From Flavivirga algicola (GTDB lineage: Bacteria > Bacteroidota > Bacteroidia > Flavobacteriales > Flavobacteriaceae), in assembly GCF_012910715.1 (NCBI RefSeq), contig NZ_JABBHF010000007.1, positions 129,001-193,000 on the forward strand: a DNA stretch of 64,000 bases. Direction: 5' to 3'. This document shows, in pieces, positions 46,813 through 55,063 of the stretch (positions within the stretch are counted from its first letter, which is position 1; each line of letters opens with the position of its first letter). A program made the translations under genes and the position numbers. The notes below the pieces were generated by a model, which saw nothing but the letters and a program-made list of their open reading frames with translations, did not search any database and had not been told where the DNA came from.

Positions 46813-47969
46813 AGGACGCATTAAAAATAGAAAAAATAGAGTTTTTTAAGGTGCCGCCAAGATGGCTATTCCTTAAAATTACAACACAGGAAGGCATTGT
46901 TGGTTGGGGGGAACCTGTAGTTGAAGGAAAAGCAGATACTGTATGGGCATGCGTTAAGGAACTCGAAAAATATCTTATTGGAAAGTCTGCTAATCATATT
47001 GAAGATATTTGGCAAATTCTGTATAGAGGTGGGTTTTATAGGGGTGGTCCTATTTTAATGAGTGCTATTTCTGGTATAGATCAAGCCTTATGGGATATTA
47101 AAGGTAAATCATTGGGCGTGCCTGTACATGAGCTCTTAGGGGGCGCTGTACGTCACAAAATGAAAATGTATTGTTGGATTGGTGGAGACCACCCGGATGT
47201 TGTATTAGAACAGGCCCACGAAAAAGTAAAGGCAGGCTATGAAGCGGTAAAAATGAATGCTACCGGAGGCATGGACTGGATAGCTTCTATAAAAGATGTA
47301 AAAAAAGTAGCCCATAATATTAAATTACTACGTGAAGAATTTGGAACGGATTTAGATATTGGTTTAGATTTTCATGGCAGAATACATAAAGGCATGGTGA
47401 AACGCCTAATTGATGAATTGACACCCTATGATCCTTTATTTATTGAAGAACCCGTACTTAGCGAAAATAATGAAGCACTAAAACATATTTATGGATATAC
47501 CAACATTCCTATAGCGACAGGAGAACGTATGTTTTCAAGATGGGACTTTAAACCACTACTAGAACAGGGAACAGTCGATATTATCCAACCAGACTTAAGT
47601 CATGCAGGGGGTATTTCAGAAGTCCGTAGAATAGCTGCCATGGCAGAAGCTTATGATGTGTCTTTGGCACCTCATTGCCCTTTGGGGCCAATTTCTTTAG
47701 CTTCAGCATTGCAAGTTGATTTCGTTTCTTCAAATGCTGTTATTCAAGAAAGTAGTATCGGCATTCATTATAATCAAGGGTTCGATTTGCTAGATTATGT
47801 TTCAAACCCTGAAGTATTTGAAGTAAAAGATGGTTATATAGAACTTTTTCAAAGACCAGGTCTAGGGGTAGAGATAAACGAAGAAAAATTAAAAGAAGGT
47901 GTGAAAATAGGCCATGACTGGTCGAATCCTATTTGGCGTGGTAAGGACGGGAATTTTAACGAATGGTAA
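46809..47969 (+). CDS. dgoD: D-galactonate dehydratase
   Basis: 386 residues; GTG start overlapping the aldolase stop by 4 bases. It closely resembles E. coli DgoD from end to end: PPRWLFLKITTQEGIVGWGEPVVEG, YRGGFYRGGPILMSAISGIDQALWDIKGK, the metal ligands Asp187, Glu213 and Glu239, and His189/His289 (in LDFHGR and LAPHCPLGPI). It also shares the C-terminal pattern DWSNPIWRGKDGNFNEW. It dehydrates D-galactonate to 2-keto-3-deoxy-D-galactonate in the cytosol, the first committed step of the DeLey-Doudoroff route. With the kinase and aldolase it makes a complete path from galactonate to pyruvate and glyceraldehyde-3-phosphate. It is the best clue to the locus's substrate. Confidence 0.94.
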   Translation: MKDALKIEKIEFFKVPPRWLFLKITTQEGIVGWGEPVVEGKADTVWACVKELEKYLIGKSANHIEDIWQILYRGGFYRGGPILMSAISGIDQALWDIKGKSLGVPVHELLGGAVRHKMKMYCWIGGDHPDVVLEQAHEKVKAGYEAVKMNATGGMDWIASIKDVKKVAHNIKLLREEFGTDLDIGLDFHGRIHKGMVKRLIDELTPYDPLFIEEPVLSENNEALKHIYGYTNIPIATGERMFSRWDFKPLLEQGTVDIIQPDLSHAGGISEVRRIAAMAEAYDVSLAPHCPLGPISLASALQVDFVSSNAVIQESSIGIHYNQGFDLLDYVSNPEVFEVKDGYIELFQRPGLGVEINEEKLKEGVKIGHDWSNPIWRGKDGNFNEW

Positions 47970-47985
47970 ATTTTATAATATTATA

Positions 47986-49092
47986 ATGAAACAGATTTTA
48001 AGCCTATTGATTGTAGCAACCTTCTTTTTAGCATCTTGTAAAAAAGAAAAGAAAAGCGATATTGTAAAAGAGGAGCATACAAAAGAAATAACAAAGAGTA
48101 AAGAAACATTAAAAGCAGAATCTACCCATTGGACACCAAGAACCAAGGAAGAAATGGTGTCGATGTTTAAAATTGAGATCTTTGATAACGAAGCTTTAAA
48201 TGTTATAGATCCTAATTCAAAAATCGAAATTCTAGCTAGCGGATTTACTTGGACTGAAGGTCCTGTTTGGATTAAAGATGGTAATTATTTGTTGTTTTCA
48301 GATATTCCGAATAATAAGGTTTACAAATTAAATGCTCAAAGAGATACGATTACTTATTTGCATCCGTCGGGGATTTCTGTAGATAATTTTACAGGTTCAG
48401 AATCAGGTTCTAACGGCTTATTAGTTGATGGGGAAGGAGCATTGGTGTTGATGCAGCAGGGCAGTAGGATGGTAGGTAAAATGAAAGCACCTCTATCTAA
48501 TCCTAAACCAGAATATGAATCTTTGGTTAATAACTATAAAGGAAAGAAACTTAATAGTCCAAACGATGGAGCTTTTGATAAAACTGGAAATCTTTATTTT
48601 ACTGATCCACCATATGGATTGCCTTTAAATTTGGAAGATCCTACTAAAGAATTAGATTTTCAAGGTGTTTATTGTTTGCTTACTACAGGCGAATTATTGT
48701 TGTTGGATGCTACTTTAAAATATCCTAACGGTCTTTGTGTTTCACCCGATAATTCTAAGCTTTATGTTGCTGTTTCCAATATAGAAAATGCTGCTTGGTA
48801 TGTGTATGATATTGTTGAGCCAGGTAAAGTAGCCAATAAAAAAGTGTTCTATGATGCTAATCATTTTTTACAAAAAGAAGGGTATCAAGGGCTGCCCGAT
48901 GGTCTTAAAATAGCAAAGAATAATTACATGTTTGCAACAGGGCCAAAAGGCGTTTTAATCTTTAACTTAAAAGGGAAACTCTTGGCTAGAATCCATACGG
49001 GGCAGCTAACAGCTAATTGTGCTCTGGGAAAAGAGGAGAAGACCTTATATATGACTGCACATAATTTTATTTTATCTGTCAACTTAAAGTAG
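47986..49092 (+). CDS. SMP-30/gluconolactonase-family lipoprotein lactonase
   Basis: 368 residues when started at the ATG at 47986, which opens a lipoprotein signal (MKQILSLLIVATFFLASC, lipid site Cys18); the frame is open 24 codons further up but that part overlaps dgoD. After a charged linker comes a six-bladed propeller with the SMP-30 metal-site pattern: Glu in GFTWTEGPVW, Asn in LNSPNDGAFDKTGNLYFTDPPYG, Asn in LKYPNGLCVSPDNS and Asp in GLPDGLKIAK. It should hydrolyse an aldono-lactone to the free acid with a divalent metal. The lipid anchor places it in the envelope, so the lactone would be opened before uptake by the MFS carrier. It is last in the catabolic operon, 16 bases after dgoD. 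Confidence 0.88.
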   Translation: MKQILSLLIVATFFLASCKKEKKSDIVKEEHTKEITKSKETLKAESTHWTPRTKEEMVSMFKIEIFDNEALNVIDPNSKIEILASGFTWTEGPVWIKDGNYLLFSDIPNNKVYKLNAQRDTITYLHPSGISVDNFTGSESGSNGLLVDGEGALVLMQQGSRMVGKMKAPLSNPKPEYESLVNNYKGKKLNSPNDGAFDKTGNLYFTDPPYGLPLNLEDPTKELDFQGVYCLLTTGELLLLDATLKYPNGLCVSPDNSKLYVAVSNIENAAWYVYDIVEPGKVANKKVFYDANHFLQKEGYQGLPDGLKIAKNNYMFATGPKGVLIFNLKGKLLARIHTGQLTANCALGKEEKTLYMTAHNFILSVNLK

Positions 49093-49207
49093 TTTTTAAA
49101 TATAATAAGCGTATTTTGCTACGTAACTATACTTTTTATTAATTATTTTATATGAATAATTAGTAGGAAGTATATATTATAATTTAATTAAAAGCGTTAA
49201 GCAGTAT

Positions 49208-50056
49208 ATGTTTCTAATTCTAGTTGTACAACAATACACTTTGGGTAGTAAAATAATTCTTGGTGTTTTCTTTGTTGCCATGGCATATATATTTTTAAAC
49301 TATGGTTTAAAAATGATAGAAATGGGCTATGTGCTTAAAAATAAACGACCACTTTACAACCACTTTTATTTTCGTTTAAGACGCTTAAACAAAAAACAGA
49401 AGACCATTTTAACAAACCAGTTTTCTTTTTATAAGAGACTTACCTCCAAAGAAAAAAAATACTTTGAGCACCGTGTAGCATCCTTTATAAAGGATAAAGA
49501 TTTTATAGGTAGGGATATTGTAATTAGTGACGAAATAAAAGTATTGATAGCTTCAACTGCTGTGATGCTAACTTTTGGTTTTCGTGATTTTTATATCGGA
49601 ATTATTTCAAAGATTGTGATATACCCGAGTAATTTTTATTCTAATACAAATAAAGCATATCACAAAGGAGAATTCAATCCCAGGTTAAAAGCCTTGGTGT
49701 TGTCTTGGGAAGATTTTGTACAAGGTTTTGATGATGGAAACGATAATTTAAATTTAGGGATACATGAGCTTACGCATGCCATTCATATTAATAGTATGAA
49801 AGAACGTGATGTAAGTTCAATTATTTTTAGTGATACTTTTAAGGAACTATCCACCTTATTCTCTGAAAATAAATTATTAAGAGAAGAATTAAAAGCATCT
49901 GATTACTTTAGAAACTATGCTTTTACAAATCAGTTTGAATTTTTAGCAGTTGCTATTGAGAATTTTATTGAAACACCTCAAGAATTCAGATCTCAGTTTC
50001 CCGAAATCTATAATAAAATAAGGCAAATGCTTAACTTTAGAGTTAAGGGATACTAA
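49208..50056 (+). CDS. mtfA: MtfA-family zinc metallopeptidase
   Basis: 282 residues. One N-terminal membrane helix (about 14-34) precedes a cytosolic peptidase domain with the zinc motif HELTHAIH (an HExxH motif) and a downstream Glu-rich helix (NQFEFLAVAIENFIETP) giving the third ligand, as in the M90/MtfA family. The segments SYKRLTSKEKKYFEHRVASFI-like and ITLGFRDFYIGIIS-like are also typical. E. coli MtfA binds the repressor Mlc and affects glucose uptake, but Bacteroidota lack that system, so the physiological target here is unknown. The membrane anchor is extra compared with E. coli MtfA. It lies alone, 115 bases after the lactonase gene; no operator is seen. Confidence 0.85.
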   Translation: MFLILVVQQYTLGSKIILGVFFVAMAYIFLNYGLKMIEMGYVLKNKRPLYNHFYFRLRRLNKKQKTILTNQFSFYKRLTSKEKKYFEHRVASFIKDKDFIGRDIVISDEIKVLIASTAVMLTFGFRDFYIGIISKIVIYPSNFYSNTNKAYHKGEFNPRLKALVLSWEDFVQGFDDGNDNLNLGIHELTHAIHINSMKERDVSSIIFSDTFKELSTLFSENKLLREELKASDYFRNYAFTNQFEFLAVAIENFIETPQEFRSQFPEIYNKIRQMLNFRVKGY

Positions 50057-50237
50057 CCAGGGTTTCTTATTTCTTCTTTTAAATACAATACTTTAATTCT
50101 GCTGAGGAGGCTTTATTTATTTAATTTCAATGGGTTCTTTATATTTTGCTATGTTGCTTTCTAGAGACATGATTTTTATCATACTTTATTTTTTTTTTCA
50201 TACTTAATTTTAAAATAGAAATTAAAACCTATTTAAG

Positions 50238-50654
50238 ATGAAAAGAAGAACTCCAGTTTCAGAAATAATGAGCAGTGATATTATAACTTTAAGTAAATCA
50301 GATAATTTAGAAAAAGCAGAAAAGCTTTTTAAAAAACATAATATCAGGCACATTCCAGTAGTTAACGGCGAATCTATAATTGGGATGCTAAGTTACACCG
50401 ATTTACTAAGAATTAGTTTCGCAGATGCTACAGAAGATGAAGGCAACGTTGACACCATAGTTTATAATATGTTTACAATCGAACAGGTTATGACAAAAAA
50501 ACTAGTTAGTGTTTCTAGCGATACAACGATTAAGGAAGTAGCAGAGATTTTAGCTAAAAATGAATTTCATGCACTACCAATTGTGGATAAGTCTCTTTTA
50601 GTAGGTATTGTAACAACTACAGATTTAATAAACTATTTGCTTGAGCAATATTAG
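50238..50654 (+). CDS. Stand-alone CBS-domain pair protein
   Basis: 138 residues made of two CBS motifs (about 8-60: VSEIMSSDIITLSKSDNLEKAEKLFKKHNIRHIPVVN; about 80-135: VEQVMTKKLVSVSSDTTIKEVAEILAKNEFHALPIVD). CBS pairs bind adenine nucleotides such as AMP or ATP and usually regulate a partner. No effector domain is attached, so it is a small sensor whose partner cannot be named. Its stop overlaps that of the converging rpe gene by 4 bases. Confidence 0.9.
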   Translation: MKRRTPVSEIMSSDIITLSKSDNLEKAEKLFKKHNIRHIPVVNGESIIGMLSYTDLLRISFADATEDEGNVDTIVYNMFTIEQVMTKKLVSVSSDTTIKEVAEILAKNEFHALPIVDKSLLVGIVTTTDLINYLLEQY

Positions 50655-51313
50655 GAATTGGCTAGTGCTTTTAAACCTTTTACAGTTTCTGTTTGATTAT
50701 TGCTTTTAAACACATAGCTTCCGGCAACTAGTACATCAGCACCAACATCAACAAGTGCTTTGGCATTTTTATTAGTAACACCGCCGTCAATCTCTATAAT
50801 AGTTGAAGCGCCTTTACGAGTAATTAATTCTTTTAATTGAGAGACCTTGTTATAAGTGTTTTCGATAAAACTTTGTCCACCAAAGCCAGGATTCACACTC
50901 ATAATACAAACTAAATCAATATCGTTTATAGTATCTTCTAAAACATTTACATTGGTGTGAGGGTTTAATGCTACACCAGCTTTCATACCTTCAGATTTTA
51001 TAGCTTGTAGGGTTCTGTGCAAATGTGTACAGGCTTCATAATGCACCGTAAGCACATCGCTACCTAAATCTGCAAAAGTTTTAATGTATCTATCTGGGTC
51101 TACAATCATTAAATGAACATCAATGGTTTTTTTAGCATGTTTGGCAATGGCCTGTAAAACAGGCATTCCAAAAGAAATATTAGGCACAAATACACCATCC
51201 ATAATATCAATGTGAAACCAATCAGCCTCACTGGTATTAACCATTTCTATATCACGTTGAAGGTTTGCAAAATCTGCTGCCAGAATTGATGGAGCAATTA
51301 GTTTAGAAGTCAT
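50651..51313 (-). CDS. rpe: Ribulose-phosphate 3-epimerase
   Basis: 220 residues, normal length. The family's motifs are all visible: APSILAADFANLQRDIE, the metal-binding HIDIMDGVFVPNISFG (His and Asp), DVHLMI, ALNPHTN, VCIMSVNPGFGGQSF and EIDGGV. The enzyme interconverts ribulose-5-phosphate and xylulose-5-phosphate in the cytosolic pentose phosphate pathway. It is transcribed convergently with the CBS gene and downstream of the BLUF gene (38 bases), perhaps as one unit with it. Confidence 0.97.
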   Translation of the reverse strand: MTSKLIAPSILAADFANLQRDIEMVNTSEADWFHIDIMDGVFVPNISFGMPVLQAIAKHAKKTIDVHLMIVDPDRYIKTFADLGSDVLTVHYEACTHLHRTLQAIKSEGMKAGVALNPHTNVNVLEDTINDIDLVCIMSVNPGFGGQSFIENTYNKVSQLKELITRKGASTIIEIDGGVTNKNAKALVDVGADVLVAGSYVFKSNNQTETVKGLKALANS

Positions 51314-51351
51314 TGAATGTTTTGTTTATTTGGCAAAAATAACTGTTTTGC

Positions 51352-51771
51352 TCAATGTTTAGCTATTTTTTGTGCAATAAAATTTTCAACCATATTAACT
51401 ACTTTATTAGCTAACGTATTATCGGCCTTTCTTAACCATTCAAGATATTCATAAAGTCTATTTAGTTCGTTGTTATCATTGATTATAGTGAACCCAAAAT
51501 TGTAGTCTTCGAAAATGCGTTGTTGGATATCAATATTTATGACTTTAAAAATATTCCTGTGTCTGGTATCTAGGCTAATTCTTTTAAAGGTGGCATCAAC
51601 ACTTTTTTGATCGCCTTCAAGCACTTGAAGAAAATTAGCATTAGAGTAAATCAATATCCCTGTTATATTATACTTAGAATTATTTTTTTTCGCTTTTGAA
51701 TATAAAACTTTGAGAGAATTTAGTGATTCTTCCTGACAAGAATCACTAATATAACATATTGTTTTTAACAT
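51352..51771 (-). CDS. BLUF-domain blue-light photoreceptor, single domain
   Basis: 139 residues: a BLUF fold (about 1-95) and a short helical tail. The flavin-site residues are present: Tyr7 in ICYISDS, Asn in KYNITGILIY, Gln in NFLQVLEGD, plus the family pattern DTRHRNIFKVI and the later GFTII. BLUF domains bind FAD and shift hydrogen bonding around Tyr/Gln on blue light. There is no attached effector (no EAL or cyclase), so it must act through a partner protein. It lies between rpoD (divided by a terminator) and rpe on the same strand; the rpe gene begins 38 bases downstream. Confidence 0.9.
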   Translation of the reverse strand: MLKTICYISDSCQEESLNSLKVLYSKAKKNNSKYNITGILIYSNANFLQVLEGDQKSVDATFKRISLDTRHRNIFKVINIDIQQRIFEDYNFGFTIINDNNELNRLYEYLEWLRKADNTLANKVVNMVENFIAQKIAKH

Positions 51772-51893
51772 TAGGAAAAAGGTTGTTTTTTCTAAAATAC
51801 AAAAAATAATATAATGGGATAATTGAAGGGTAGCAATTTATATTAAAATAAGTCTTTAAAATAAAAAATGCTTTTATAAGAAAGGATAAAAAT

Positions 51894-51920
51894 GAACCCC
51901 CGGTAATCAGCCGGGGGTTC
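51894..51920 (-). terminator. Terminator downstream of rpoD
   Basis: Perfect 10-bp stem GAACCCCCGG / CCGGGGGTTC with loop TAATCAG. On the minus strand it is followed by ATTTTT, so it ends the rpoD transcript, about 165 bases after the rpoD stop and beyond the inserted repeat. Confidence 0.85.
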
Positions 51921-51992
51921 TTTCATCAATCAAAAAACGAACAGTTATGTGTAACTGTTTGTTACGGTAATTTAGTCGTAAAAAAATTACGA

Positions 51993-52105
51993 ACCTAAAT
52001 ATGTTTTTAAAATATCACTTAGACTACGCTCAGTGACCATTTTTTAGGGCTCAAACTAATCTTGGTAGCTGAGCGAAGCCGAAGCTAACCTAAATATGTT
52101 TTTAA
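51993..52105. repeat. Palindromic element flanked by 18-bp direct repeats at the rpoD 3' end
   Basis: ACCTAAATATGTTTTTAA occurs exactly at 51993-52010 and 52088-52105. The second copy encodes the last six residues of RpoD (LKTYLG). Between the copies lie 77 bases with imperfect 22-bp inverted arms (52018-52039 and 52063-52084, 17 of 22 pairing; core CGCTCAG / CTGAGCG). The layout looks like insertion of a small palindromic element with duplication of the target. In the distal copy the old frame would read LKTYLGS and stop; the element now supplies the stop after Gly. Together with the terminator this accounts for the 51772-52084 interval. Confidence 0.7.
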
Positions 52106-52948
52106 TATTTTGCTTCTAGAAGTATGTTTTAGTCTTCTAATCGCTTTTTCTTTAATTTGTCTCACACGTTCACGCGTTAAGTCGAATGTTTCTCCAATTT
52201 CTTCTAAAGTCATAGGGTGTTGGTTTCCTAGACCAAAGTATAAACGAATAACATCAGCTTCACGTGGTGTTAAAGTTTCTAAAGCACGTTCAATCTCAGT
52301 ACGTAAAGATTCATGCAATAACTCTCTGTCTGGATTTGGTGATTCGCCACTGTTAAGTACATCGTATAAGTTAGAATCTTCTCCTTCAACTAAAGGGGCA
52401 TCCATGCTCACATGGCGACCTGAGTTTTTCATAGACTCTTTAACGTCGTTAATAGTCATGTCCAATTCTTTGGCAATTTCCTCAGCACTTGGTGGACGTT
52501 CATGGCTTTGCTCAAGAAAAGCAAACGTTTTATTAATTTTATTAATAGAACCAATTTTGTTTAATGGTAAACGTACAATACGAGATTGTTCAGCCAAAGC
52601 TTGTAATATTGATTGACGAATCCACCAAACGGCATATGATATAAATTTAAAACCACGTGTTTCATCAAAGCGCTGTGCGGCTTTAATTAAACCTAAATTA
52701 CCTTCATTGATTAAATCTGGTAATGTTAGACCTTGGTTTTGGTATTGTTTTGCCACCGAAACTACGAAACGTAAATTAGCTTTTGTTAATTTCTCTAAAG
52801 CTATTTGATCACCAGCTTTAATGCGTTGCGCTAATTCTACTTCCTCGTCAGCTGTAATTAAATCAACCTTTCCAATTTCCTGTAAATATTTGTCTAACGA
52901 TGCAGTCTCCCTATTGGTAACCTGCTTCGTAATTTTAAGTTGTCTCAT
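52085..52948 (-). CDS. rpoD: Primary sigma factor, RpoD/SigA type
   Basis: 287 residues, the short form typical of Bacteroidota (no region 1.1 or long non-conserved insert). Region 1.2 ([28 protein letters not shown]), region 2 ([57 protein letters not shown]), region 3 and region 4 with the -35-binding helix ([29 protein letters not shown]) are complete. It directs RNA polymerase to housekeeping promoters. The ATG is preceded by a clear AGGAGA about 10 bases upstream, unusual in this phylum. The 3' end is marked by the inserted palindromic repeat. Confidence 0.97.
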   Translation of the reverse strand: MRQLKITKQVTNRETASLDKYLQEIGKVDLITADEEVELAQRIKAGDQIALEKLTKANLRFVVSVAKQYQNQGLTLPDLINEGNLGLIKAAQRFDETRGFKFISYAVWWIRQSILQALAEQSRIVRLPLNKIGSINKINKTFAFLEQSHERPPSAEEIAKELDMTINDVKESMKNSGRHVSMDAPLVEGEDSNLYDVLNSGESPNPDRELLHESLRTEIERALETLTPREADVIRLYFGLGNQHPMTLEEIGETFDLTRERVRQIKEKAIRRLKHTSRSKILKTYLG

Positions 52949-53138
52949 CTAAAATTCTCCTGTGATTTTTTATTGAATATTTTGGGCATTCAGTGGTTAT
53001 ACGTATATAAGTCGCATAATGTTACAAAAAGTTTCAAATTATTTTTGTGTTCTTTTATTTAGACCCAAAATTTTAAAGAAAGTCACATACCTATATAAAT
53101 GTTCACTGTTCACATAAGTATTTAGGAATATATATTCT

Positions 53139-54107
53139 TTACTCAAAATCTAAAAGTTCTGTAGCTTCAATTAAATTGTGAAGTGCATCAATTTTCGAAT
53201 AGATTTTATTAAAAAAAGTATTCCGTTCTTTTTCCCCAGCAGTATTTAATAATTTTGAGTTCTGTAACTGTTTGTTTAAGAAAATATCAGCTTCATTACA
53301 GGTGTGTTTATCTGCCGTTTTGTAGTAAGATAATAAAGTAAAAGGGACATAAAGCATTTTTGATTCTGGGGTACTTACCAAAACATTATTATTCATTAAA
53401 TGCAACTCATTATAGAAGAGTTTAAATTCAAGGTTTTTATCAATGAGTTTAATAGCAATATCTTTTATTAATTGTTTTAATAGCTTACAAAATTGCAAGG
53501 CTGTTTCTGTTTTTACTTGTCCAGCTTGGTAGTAAAAATGAATTTGCTTTAGTGTGCTATTAACCGAAGTAATATCCCAAATCTCAATGGTATTCAAATT
53601 ATAATAAAGACTGCCCAATCTTTTTCCAGCTTCAATTAATGCTGGGTTAGCAGCAAAATTCTCAAAGCTTTTGGTAGCCAATTCTGGGTTTAATAGTTTA
53701 AGCCAAACATAATATTTAAACTGACTTAGTTTATCGCCATTTAAATTATAAAATAAGGGGATGTCTTTTGCCGAATATAAAATACGACTCTCTTTTTGCT
53801 TTAGTAAAGGATAAAGAGAGTTATAAGAGTCATCAAAGTACAATTTAAGTTCTGCTTCTGTTTCAATATGTTTTGTCTTTTCGATGGCAACAAACTCTGT
53901 ATTTGTTGTTTCAAATAGTCTATCTAAGGATATATTGTAATACTTTGCCAACACAATAGTTTCTTCAATAGAAAATTTACTTTTTAAACTTACCCGTCTA
54001 TGTGCAGCATCGTAGCTAATATCTAAAGCTGTAGATATAGCCTCAATAGTTGATGTATTTTTAGGTAGTTCTTGTTTTAAATATTGAAGAAAAGCCGTTT
54101 GATACAT
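53139..54107 (-). CDS. Helix-turn-helix transcriptional regulator
   Basis: 322 residues from the chosen start at 54107 (MYQTAFLQYLKQELP); the frame is open to 54164, but the extra 19 residues look like leader and overlap a palindrome. An N-terminal HTH (about 10-70, TIEAISTALDISYDAAHRRVSLKSKFSIEETIVLAKYYNISLDRLF) is followed by a long helical C-terminal part of unknown ligand. Similar HTH proteins occur widely in Flavobacteriaceae without known function. It is divergent from a barrel protein gene (119 bases between the starts) and two palindromes lie at and upstream of its start, so self-control and control of the barrel gene are likely (inference). Confidence 0.78.
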   Translation of the reverse strand: MYQTAFLQYLKQELPKNTSTIEAISTALDISYDAAHRRVSLKSKFSIEETIVLAKYYNISLDRLFETTNTEFVAIEKTKHIETEAELKLYFDDSYNSLYPLLKQKESRILYSAKDIPLFYNLNGDKLSQFKYYVWLKLLNPELATKSFENFAANPALIEAGKRLGSLYYNLNTIEIWDITSVNSTLKQIHFYYQAGQVKTETALQFCKLLKQLIKDIAIKLIDKNLEFKLFYNELHLMNNNVLVSTPESKMLYVPFTLLSYYKTADKHTCNEADIFLNKQLQNSKLLNTAGEKERNTFFNKIYSKIDALHNLIEATELLDFE

Positions 54108-54144
54108 GTTCAAATGTATCATTTTTTTTGTGATAATCACAAAA
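54100..54144. promoter_or_regulatory. Two adjacent palindromes, candidate operators
   Basis: TGATACAT-gttcaa-ATGTATCA (54100-54121), which covers the chosen start codon of the HTH gene, and TTTTGTGAT-a-ATCACAAAA (54126-54144), 4 bases further. A half copy TGTGATTATA lies at about 54181. Both are perfect; they sit in the divergent region between a regulator and a barrel protein, the classic place for operators. Confidence 0.5.
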
Positions 54145-54225
54145 TATAATATTAATTGTTGCATTTTAAGCCAGTTAACATGTGATTATAGCAATAATTT
54201 TGACTAGAATTCAAAAACTAAAATC

Positions 54226-54885
54226 ATGAAAAAAGAACTTATTATTATAACTGTTCTAATATGCGGCCTTAAACTGTCTGCACAAACCGATACACTTTCT
54301 GTTACCAATAGTAAAGATTATTATGATGCTTTTGATGGTTACTTAAATAAGATAACTTTCAACTTTGGAATAGGGGCTTTTGTACCCAAAGGCAACCTGA
54401 AAACATATTTTGGAGATGCTCCTTTATTTGAGATCAGTGTTAGTTTTCCGCTTAAAAAGGCGAAATCATTAGAAGCTGTTTTTCAAATTATTATTCCTGA
54501 CCAGCAAGAGGATTTTTTGTTTTTAAGAACTATAGATACTATTAATGTTAAGAGTACATCGATGTTTAATGGGTTTATAAGATTTAAAAAGTCAGTTCAG
54601 AATTCCAGAAAATCCAAGGTCAATCTGGGACTGGGTATAGGCGTATCAACCATAACAACCAATGCCAGAAATCCATTTTATAATGGTAGGAAAGATGAAA
54701 GCAAGTATGAGTTTATTTCGTCTCTCTTGTTGATTCCTGGGCTAGCATGGTCTTATACGTTTTCAGAACATGCAAAATTTACCTTAGGCTTAGACTTGCA
54801 ATACTCACCGTATAAGATAGAAGGAGCTCTACGTGAGGATATTGGACAAATAGCTTTAATTCCAAAGATTAGTTATAGATTTTAA
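54226..54885 (+). CDS. Outer-membrane beta-barrel protein, unknown function
   Basis: 219 residues with signal peptide MKKELIIITVLICGLKLSAQ. The mature part alternates amphipathic strands (ITFNFGIGAFVPKGN, LFEISVSFPL, KVNLGLGIGVSTITTNA, FTLGLDLQYSPYKI) and ends in ALIPKISYRF with the C-terminal Phe typical of outer-membrane barrels. No family is recognised. It stands alone, divergent from the HTH regulator, which may control it. Confidence 0.78.
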   Translation: MKKELIIITVLICGLKLSAQTDTLSVTNSKDYYDAFDGYLNKITFNFGIGAFVPKGNLKTYFGDAPLFEISVSFPLKKAKSLEAVFQIIIPDQQEDFLFLRTIDTINVKSTSMFNGFIRFKKSVQNSRKSKVNLGLGIGVSTITTNARNPFYNGRKDESKYEFISSLLLIPGLAWSYTFSEHAKFTLGLDLQYSPYKIEGALREDIGQIALIPKISYRF

Positions 54886-55063
54886 ATTGAAAGAGGCTAT
54901 ATTGTTAAGTAAAATAAAGGCTAAATAAAAAGTATTTACATTTCGGTTTTTTCCAAGTAACCCATATAAAAAGAGTTCTTAATAATAAGGAAAATAGACA
55001 AAACGCAAAAGTTGCTTTTTAAATAGCCTTTCTCTAACTAACTAATTTAAATCTAGCTTTTAA

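Noticed and set aside
47914-47985. Longer lactonase start inside dgoD
   Set aside because: The lipoprotein signal starts at 47986; the extension overlaps dgoD coding sequence and lacks any signal.
52990-53035. rpoD promoter (TTTTTG then TATATACG on the minus strand)
   Set aside because: The spacing is 15 bases, shorter than usual for Bacteroidota promoters, and the -7 match is poor, so it is not listed.
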